Positions 43,700-48,501 of a stretch of DNA of 48,501 nucleotides are shown in pieces. Positions within the stretch are counted from its first letter, which is position 1; the number at the start of each line of letters is the position of its first letter. The notes below the pieces were generated by a model that was given only the letters and a program-made list of their open reading frames with translations, had not been told where the DNA came from and ran no database searches. A program made the position numbers and the translations under genes. Origin of the DNA: CAZEFK01 sp964511405 (GTDB lineage: Bacteria > Pseudomonadota > Alphaproteobacteria > Elsterales > Elsteraceae); NCBI GenBank assembly GCA_964511405.1, contig CAZEFK010000014.1, forward strand, positions 1 to 48,501, given 5' to 3'.

Positions 43700-44416
43700 A
43701 TGGAGCCACTGCCCCTTGCCGGATCGCCCCCTGGCACCAGCCTGACCTGGCGGCTGACCGACCAACTGGGCATTGCCATCGTCGGCGGCACCTTCGCGCC
43801 GGGCGAGGTGCTGCCCAACGAGGTCGATATCGGCACCACCTACCAGGTTGGCCGGAGCGCCGTGCGCGAGGCGGTCAAGGTCCTGGCAGCCAAGGGCCTG
43901 GTCGATTCGCGGCCCGGGCGCGGCACCGCGGTTCGACCGGTGGGCACCTGGAACCTGCTCGATCCGGACATCCTGCGCTGGCTGCAGCAGAGTTCGCCGG
44001 CCCGCGACCTGCTGCTGGAGCTGGTCGAGATGCGGCTGGCCTTCGAACCGACGGCGGCGGCCCTGGCTGCCGAGCGCCGGACCGAGCCGCAGCTGGACGC
44101 CCTGCGCCGGGCCTTCGCGCGCATGCAGATGTCGGCCAGCGGCGACGCCGATCCCAACCGCGCCAAGCTCGACTTCCACTTGGCCGTGCTGGCGGCCAGC
44201 GGCAACCGCTTCCTGGCGCCGCTCGGCGCCCTCATCGGGGCTGGTCTGCTGCTCAACGCCCGCCATCCCGAGGTCGGCGGCGCCAGCGGCGGCAGCCTGG
44301 AGGACCACCGCCGCGTGCTCGACGCCATCGTCGCCCGCCTGCCGGAGGAGGCCCGCGCCGCCATGACGGCGATGCTATCGTCGACCGAACGGATCCTGCG
44401 CGGCGCCGCCGCCTGA
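43700..44416 (+). CDS. GntR-family transcriptional regulator, FadR (FCD) subfamily
   Basis: The 238-residue protein has a winged helix (about 20-90: WRLTDQLGIAIVGGTFAPGEVL, then VGRSAVREAVKVLAAKGLVDSR and GRGTAV). An FCD domain follows, with LLLELVEMRLAFEPTAAALAA and a metal-site type DFHLAVLAASGN and DHRRVLDAI. FCD members respond to sugar acids and other carboxylates. I chose the ATG at 43700 because AAGGA lies 7 bases upstream; in-frame ATGs at 43604-43661 fall in AT-rich promoter-like DNA. It sits between sugar-modification genes, which it may regulate. Confidence 0.88.
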   Translation: MEPLPLAGSPPGTSLTWRLTDQLGIAIVGGTFAPGEVLPNEVDIGTTYQVGRSAVREAVKVLAAKGLVDSRPGRGTAVRPVGTWNLLDPDILRWLQQSSPARDLLLELVEMRLAFEPTAAALAAERRTEPQLDALRRAFARMQMSASGDADPNRAKLDFHLAVLAASGNRFLAPLGALIGAGLLLNARHPEVGGASGGSLEDHRRVLDAIVARLPEEARAAMTAMLSSTERILRGAAA

Positions 44417-44424
44417 GCCTACAT

Positions 44425-44467
44425 CCGGGGCGGTCCCCCGCCCCGGCGCGGCCGTCCTGGGGCCGCG
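44425..44467. terminator. Two tandem hairpins between convergent genes
   Basis: The first has perfect 9-bp arms CCGGGGCGG/CCGCCCCGG with loop TCCC (44425-44446). The second has 7-bp arms CGCGGCC/GGCCGCG (44447-44467). They fill the gap between the regulator stop and the convergent reductase stop and could end transcription from both sides. T runs are lacking, as often in high-GC genomes. Confidence 0.55.
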
Positions 44468-44468
44468 A

Positions 44469-45323
44469 CTACAGCATTTCCAGCGGCCGCCGCTGCGTCG
44501 GGCGCGGGAACGCCGCGTCCAGGTCGGCCAAGTCCTCGGGCTCCAGCAGCAGGTCGGCGGCGGCGCGGTTTTCGCGCACATGCTCGAGCCGCATCGCCTT
44601 GGGGATGACGATCAGGCCCTCCTGGCGCAGCAGCCAGGCGAGCGCCACCTGGCCCGCCGTGGCGCCGCGGCGGGCCGCGACCCGGGCAAGCGCCGGATGA
44701 TCGAGCAGCCGGCCCTGATCGACCGGGGAATAGGCCATGACCGGAATGCCGCGGGTGCGGCACCGCGGCAGCAGATCCAGCTCGATGCCGCGGCGACGCA
44801 GGTTGTAGAGCACCTGGTCGGTGGCGCAGGCGCCGCCCCCGGGCACCGCCGCCAAGGCCTCCAGGTCGTCGACGTCCAGGTTGCTCACGCCCCAGTGGCG
44901 GATCTTCCCGGCCCGCTGCAGGGCCTCGAAGCCGGCGACGGTCTCGGCCAGCGGGTGGCTGCCGCTCCAGTGCAGCAGATAGAGGTCGATGCGGTCGGTG
45001 CCCAGCCGCTTGAGGCTGCGCTCGCAGGCTTCGATCGTACCGGTGCGGCTGGCGTTGAACGGATAGACCTTGCTGACCAGGAAGACTTGGTCGCGGCGCC
45101 CGGCGATCGCCGCGCCGACGACGCCTTCGGCCTCACCCTCGCCATACATCTCGGCGGTGTCGATTAGGGTCATGCCGAGATCGAGACCGAGCCGCAGCGC
45201 CGCCACCTCGTCGGCACGCTGCTGCCGCACCTCGCCCATGTGCCAGGTGCCCTGCCCCAACCGCGGCACCAGCTCGCCCGACGGCAGCCGCGCCCGGCCG
45301 ACCCCAGCCGCCCGATCGCTCAT
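44469..45323 (-). CDS. Aldo/keto reductase
   Basis: The 284-residue TIM-barrel reductase keeps the catalytic tetrad: Asp55 and Tyr60 (LIDTAEMYGEG), Lys85 (VSKVYP) and His118 (LYLLHWSG). NADPH-binding features are near the C-terminus (VIPKAMRLEHVREN). The ATG at 45323 overlaps the upstream GT2 stop (ATGA) and has a GGAGGGAGAG site. As last gene of a four-gene coupled operon it could reduce a keto-sugar or another carbonyl. General aldehyde detoxification is the alternative. Confidence 0.9.
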   Translation of the reverse strand: MSDRAAGVGRARLPSGELVPRLGQGTWHMGEVRQQRADEVAALRLGLDLGMTLIDTAEMYGEGEAEGVVGAAIAGRRDQVFLVSKVYPFNASRTGTIEACERSLKRLGTDRIDLYLLHWSGSHPLAETVAGFEALQRAGKIRHWGVSNLDVDDLEALAAVPGGGACATDQVLYNLRRRGIELDLLPRCRTRGIPVMAYSPVDQGRLLDHPALARVAARRGATAGQVALAWLLRQEGLIVIPKAMRLEHVRENRAAADLLLEPEDLADLDAAFPRPTQRRPLEML

Positions 45324-46267
45324 GATGCCTCTCCCTCCGGGCGCGCCCCGACCGTGACCGACTTCACCACCGACTGCGGCCGGCGGTTGATGGTCAGGAA
45401 CATGCGCCCGACATACTCGCCGAGAACGCCCAGCAGCAGAAGCTGGGTCCCCGACAGCAGCAGGACCACCGAGAGGGTCGAGCTCCAGCCGCTGGGCGTG
45501 GTGTGCAGCAGAGCCTCCGCGATCACCTCGATCAGGCCGAGGAACCCGATCGCGCACATGGCGATGCCGAACAGCGACGCGACCCGGAGCGGGATTGCCG
45601 AGAAATTCAGCGCCATGCTCAGCCACAGGCGCAGCAGCCGGGCCAGCGTGTAGTTGCTGCGGCCCTGGGCGCGCGGCAGATGGCGCACGGTCAGGCAGCC
45701 CAGGGACTGGGTCACCTGCAGGATCAGCCCGTCGACATAGGGGAACGGCCCGTCGTTGCGCGCGACCTCGCCGGCCACGAACCCGGTCATGCAGCGGAAG
45801 CTGGACAGATACAGCCCCTTGGGCTTGTCCAGCAGCAGGTCGGCCATGCGGTTGTGCAGCCGGCTGCCGAGGTTGCGCCAGCCGGCATGCTGCTTGTCGT
45901 CATAGCGGGTGTAGACGACCTCGAAGCCCTGGTCGCGGGTGTATTCGTAGAGCCGCTGGACCTCTTCCGGCGGATTCTGCAGGTCGTCATCCATGGTGAT
46001 GACAAAGCGGCCGCGGGCTTGGCGCAGGCCGCTCATCACCGCGTTGTGCTCGCCGTAATTGCGCGAATGCTCGACCACCGTGACCCGGAGCCGCCCCGCC
46101 GCCGCCAGGCGGCGGCACACCGCCAGGCTGTCGTCGGGGCTGCCGTCGACCACCAGCACCAGCTCCAACCGGTCGGCGATCGGCAGCCGCGCCAGGGCGT
46201 CGGCGACGGCCCCGATCGTGCCCGCGCCGTTGTAGACCGGGATCACCACAGACAGTTCAGGCACCAT
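45320..46267 (-). CDS. GT2 polyprenyl-phosphate glycosyltransferase (GtrB/ArnC/DPM1-like)
   Basis: The 315-residue protein has a GT-A domain: LSVVIPVYNGAGTIGAVADAL, LVVDGSPDDS, and the DXD-type motif in TMDDDLQNPPEEV. FRCMTGFVAGEV and YVDGLILQVTQ follow. Two C-terminal membrane helices (about 225-285) follow an amphipathic segment. This architecture is typical of enzymes that load a sugar onto undecaprenyl phosphate on the cytoplasmic face. The ATG at 46267 shares a base with the methyltransferase stop (TGATG), and its own stop overlaps the reductase start. The sugar is not determinable from sequence. Confidence 0.9.
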   Translation of the reverse strand: MVPELSVVIPVYNGAGTIGAVADALARLPIADRLELVLVVDGSPDDSLAVCRRLAAAGRLRVTVVEHSRNYGEHNAVMSGLRQARGRFVITMDDDLQNPPEEVQRLYEYTRDQGFEVVYTRYDDKQHAGWRNLGSRLHNRMADLLLDKPKGLYLSSFRCMTGFVAGEVARNDGPFPYVDGLILQVTQSLGCLTVRHLPRAQGRSNYTLARLLRLWLSMALNFSAIPLRVASLFGIAMCAIGFLGLIEVIAEALLHTTPSGWSSTLSVVLLLSGTQLLLLGVLGEYVGRMFLTINRRPQSVVKSVTVGARPEGEAS

Positions 46268-46998
46268 CACTCCTTCACCGCACGCACCAGTACCGATCCT
46301 CCGAACGGCAAGCGGACGCCGCGGGCGATCAGCGCGGCCTCCAGCGCCATCACCGTCCGGAACGCCGCCTCGACCGGCTTCGGCACGAGGCGCACGTCGC
46401 TGTCCGAGTCGGCCCGCGACAGCAGCCGCCGGCGGACGACCATGAGCGGAAACAGCCCGGTGTTCCAGTAGGTGCTGCGCACGACGCGCAAGCCGGCCGC
46501 CGACAGCATCAGGCCGATGCCGGCGGCGGTGTAGCGGCGGGCGTTGTGCACGCGGGCGTCATGGGCCGAGGCCAGCCAGTCATAGGCTGGGAGATTGAGA
46601 ATCAGGCTGCCGCCCGGCTTGAGGCAGCGGGCCATCTCGCCCAGCGCTTGGTCCGGGTCGACGGCCCGGTGGCACAGCACGTCGGCACTGACCACGGCAT
46701 CGAAGCTCGCCGCGCCGAAGGGCAGCCGGTCGATCGAGCCCGCGGCCGCCGGGCAACCCGACTTGGCCGCCGCGGTGCGGCAGGCCCCGGGATCGACGTC
46801 GAGCCCGACACAGGCCAGGCCGGGGAACCGCCGCGCTAGATGCTTGAGCAGGCCGCCGGTCCCGCAGCCGGCGTCGAGCAGCCGACCGCGCCCCAGGCCC
46901 GCAGCGCCCGCCAGCAGCGCCAGGTTGGCGTGGAGGCCGCGATACCACCACATGGCCTCTTCGAGAGCGGCCATTTTGGCATATTCGGCAGCCTCCAT
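46267..46998 (-). CDS. SAM-dependent methyltransferase, class I
   Basis: The 243-residue protein has the Rossmann methyltransferase motifs: LLDAGCGTGGLLKHLARRFP, VGLDVDPGACR, GSIDRLPFGAASFDAVVSADVL and LKPGGSLILNLP. YDWLASAHDARVHNARRYT matches a subgroup often found in glycan clusters. The C-terminal part contains a hydrophobic stretch before VPKPVEAAFRTVMALEAALI. It may methylate a sugar or a lipid-linked intermediate. It is 10 bases after the ketoisomerase-like gene and overlaps the GT2 gene, so it is part of the operon. Confidence 0.85.
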   Translation of the reverse strand: MEAAEYAKMAALEEAMWWYRGLHANLALLAGAAGLGRGRLLDAGCGTGGLLKHLARRFPGLACVGLDVDPGACRTAAAKSGCPAAAGSIDRLPFGAASFDAVVSADVLCHRAVDPDQALGEMARCLKPGGSLILNLPAYDWLASAHDARVHNARRYTAAGIGLMLSAAGLRVVRSTYWNTGLFPLMVVRRRLLSRADSDSDVRLVPKPVEAAFRTVMALEAALIARGVRLPFGGSVLVRAVKE

Positions 46999-47008
46999 CG
47001 GGGCTGGA

Positions 47009-47452
47009 CTAGGCGGCCGCCACCGCCAGGCCGCGATACCGCTCGAACTGGTCGAAGTCGCGGATATAGTCGGCCGCGTCGTAGCCCTGGTCGCACAAGA
47101 CCATCAGCACGGTCCGGTCGTCGCGGTAATGCTGCTCGGCCCAGATGCCGGGCGGGATCAGCAGCCCGCGGTCGGCCCGGTCGAGGCGGTCGACGCGGAC
47201 CCGGTCCGAGCCGTCGATGCGGCTGACCACGTCGCAGGCGCCGGACAGGCAGACCAGCAGCTGGCTGCAGCGGCGGTGGGCGTGGCGGCCGCCGACCAGC
47301 CCGGCCTTGTCGGCATTGATCGTGAAAACCCGCCGGATCGGGAACGGCACGTCGGCGCCGGCCTCGAACGGGACCAGCATCCGGTCGGGCGCCGACATCG
47401 CCCGAAAAGCGATCGTCTTGACTTCCGTCAAGTTCGGCAATTTCTCAATCAT
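47009..47452 (-). CDS. WxcM/FdtA-type cupin, probable dTDP-sugar 3,4-ketoisomerase
   Basis: The 147-residue single-domain cupin has RRVFTINADKAGLVGGRHAHR, where His57 and His59 match the catalytic region of FdtA/QdtA. It also has SQLLVCLSGACDVV, RGLLIPPGIWAEQHY and YDAADYIRDFDQFERY, all typical of the family. FdtA/QdtA convert dTDP-4-keto-6-deoxyglucose to 3-keto sugars for a DegT-type aminotransferase. The ATG at 47452 (MIEKLPNLTEVKTI) fits the family length although its ribosome-binding site is weak. It heads the operon with the methyltransferase, GT2 and reductase. Confidence 0.87.
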   Translation of the reverse strand: MIEKLPNLTEVKTIAFRAMSAPDRMLVPFEAGADVPFPIRRVFTINADKAGLVGGRHAHRRCSQLLVCLSGACDVVSRIDGSDRVRVDRLDRADRGLLIPPGIWAEQHYRDDRTVLMVLCDQGYDAADYIRDFDQFERYRGLAVAAA

Positions 47453-47649
47453 CGCAGTGCACAACTTGCTGGAGATCGGATAATGGACGCTATCACGCTG
47501 GCCGGCTGTTCCGGCATTAACCCTTCGCCATCTTGGCTGCAGTCTGCACGCCCTACGGCGTTCCGCCACGAATAAACCGCAGGTGAAATATTTTTAATGA
47601 AGGCGGGAAGTCCGTGCCTGGCGGGCGCAGCGCGTTACTCTCCGCCGCC

Positions 47650-48501
47650 ATGACCGCATTGGACCCGAGCAGCGCCGCCCGCCCCGTCGTATCAGCCCGC
47701 ATCGGCGCCGCGCTGTGGCTGGTGCCGGCGCTGTGGGCGGTCGGCTATCTGTGGCCGCCGCTCAATCACGACGTCGCGGCGATGCTGCAGTTCGCCGAGC
47801 GGCTGGCCGACGGCGAGCGGCTATATGTCGACCTGATCGACATCAACCCACCGATGATGTTCTGGCTGGACCTGATCCCGGTCGAGGTGGCGCGGCTAAC
47901 CGGGCTCGCGGCGCCGCTCGCCTTCGTCGCGACCACCCTGGCCGCGATCGCGATCTCGGCGGCGCTCGCTTGGCGCCTGGCCCGCGCCTTGCCCGAGGCC
48001 GCCCCGCCGCTGGGCGCGGTCCTGCTGCCGGCCCTGGGGCTGATGGTCATGACCGTGCTGCCGACCCACAATTTCGGCCAGCGCGAGCATCTGCTGCTGA
48101 TCCTGGCGCTGCCCTACCTGGCCAGCGCCGCGGCCCGCCTGGCGGATCGGCCGCCGCCACGCCGGACCGCCCTGGGCGCCGGCGTGATGGCGGCGCTCGG
48201 GGTCTGCCTCAAGCCGCACTTCGTGCTGCTGCCCGTGGCGGTCGAGCTGGTCCTGCTGGCCCGCCCCGGGCGCTGGCGGCGCCTTCTCGACCCAGCACCC
48301 TGGGCCATCGTCGGCATCGGCGCGACCTACCTGGCGGCCACCCTGATCTGGCTGCCCGACTATGTCGGGGTCATGGTGCCGCTGGTCGCGCGCTACTATC
48401 ACGGGTTCGACCCAGCCGCGATCGCGGCCCTGGCCGCCGAACCCGACATGCTGACCCTCATCGTCAGCTGGGCCGCGCTGGGCCTGGCCAGTGCCTGGCG
48501 C
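47650..48501 (+). CDS. Multi-spanning GT-C-like (GT39/ArnT-like) membrane protein (partial)
   Basis: The first 284 residues are in the window and the frame stays open to the edge. After a cytoplasmic N-terminus and one helix (WLVPALWAVGYLWPP), a periplasmic loop reads NHDVAAMLQFAERLADGERLY then VDLIDINPPMMFWLDLIP. The acidic loop after helix 1 and this pattern are typical of polyprenyl-phosphate-sugar-dependent GT-C transferases. Many hydrophobic helices follow. No sugar or acceptor can be assigned. It is divergent from the ketoisomerase operon. The upstream 197 bases hold only AT-rich promoter-like sequence around 47565-47605. Confidence 0.75.
   Translation, partial: MTALDPSSAARPVVSARIGAALWLVPALWAVGYLWPPLNHDVAAMLQFAERLADGERLYVDLIDINPPMMFWLDLIPVEVARLTGLAAPLAFVATTLAAIAISAALAWRLARALPEAAPPLGAVLLPALGLMVMTVLPTHNFGQREHLLLILALPYLASAAARLADRPPPRRTALGAGVMAALGVCLKPHFVLLPVAVELVLLARPGRWRRLLDPAPWAIVGIGATYLAATLIWLPDYVGVMVPLVARYYHGFDPAAIAALAAEPDMLTLIVSWAALGLASAWR

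Overview
The window is very GC-rich and densely coded on both strands. It looks like the chromosome of an alphaproteobacterium, probably Rhodospirillales-like. The reasons are the rpsB-tsf-frr-uppS-cdsA-dxr order, a small NDUFS4-type complex I subunit beside a tRNA-Pro gene, a CoxG-like membrane protein, and a DnaE whose PHP domain has lost metal ligands. The species assignment is inference. No phage, IS transposase, CRISPR array or rRNA is visible. No stretch longer than 300 bases lacks a gene; the longest gaps, each just under 300, are 32573-32871, 41999-42282 and 43423-43699.

Region 1 (1-8427, minus strand) holds housekeeping genes: dnaE, then rpsB, tsf, frr, uppS, cdsA and the first part of dxr. 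pyrH, usually between tsf and frr, is missing; a GC-rich hairpin sits at that junction. Region 2 (8512-15335, minus) holds two glycosyltransferases, a hybrid histidine kinase and a glycogen-debranching-type glycosidase. Divergent from these is an envelope-stress module (15553-19160, plus): a DegP-type protease, an OmpR-type regulator and its kinase. It has an 18-bp palindrome upstream and a 13-bp-stem hairpin between the first two genes.

Region 3 (19142-23880) holds a TPR-glycosyltransferase, tRNA-Arg(TCT), the complex I accessory subunit, tRNA-Pro(TGG), an O-methyltransferase, a DUF192 protein and a histone-deacetylase-family enzyme. Region 4 (23952-26541) is a TPP riboswitch controlling a ThiZ-ThiX-ThiY-like pyrimidine-precursor ABC transporter. 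The riboswitch P1 stem ends three bases before the first start codon, which points to translational control. A CoxG-like protein, a MATE exporter and an iron-dependent alcohol dehydrogenase follow.

Region 5 (29952-37661) is catabolic. It has a small unknown protein, a double-CDGSH iron-sulfur protein and tryptophan 2,3-dioxygenase in a row, with kynureninase convergent to them. Next come an MBL-fold hydrolase, a tautomerase-family protein, a ThDP-dependent decarboxylase or synthase divergent from a class II aldolase, and a FadR-type regulator. Region 6 (37718-41286) has two tandem single-domain receivers, the second lacking switch residues, then an ABC-F ATPase and RlmJ.

Region 7 (41289-48501) is the most interesting. 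It has a coupled pair of four-helix DMT/SMR-type membrane proteins, a sugar aminotransferase, a GntR-type repressor and a coupled operon of sugar 3,4-ketoisomerase, methyltransferase, polyprenyl-phosphate-type GT2 and aldo/keto reductase. It ends with the start of a multi-spanning GT-C-like protein. Together they could make a lipid-linked deoxyaminosugar, flip it and transfer it to a periplasmic glycan. A 140-bp MITE/REP-like inverted-repeat element lies inside this region.
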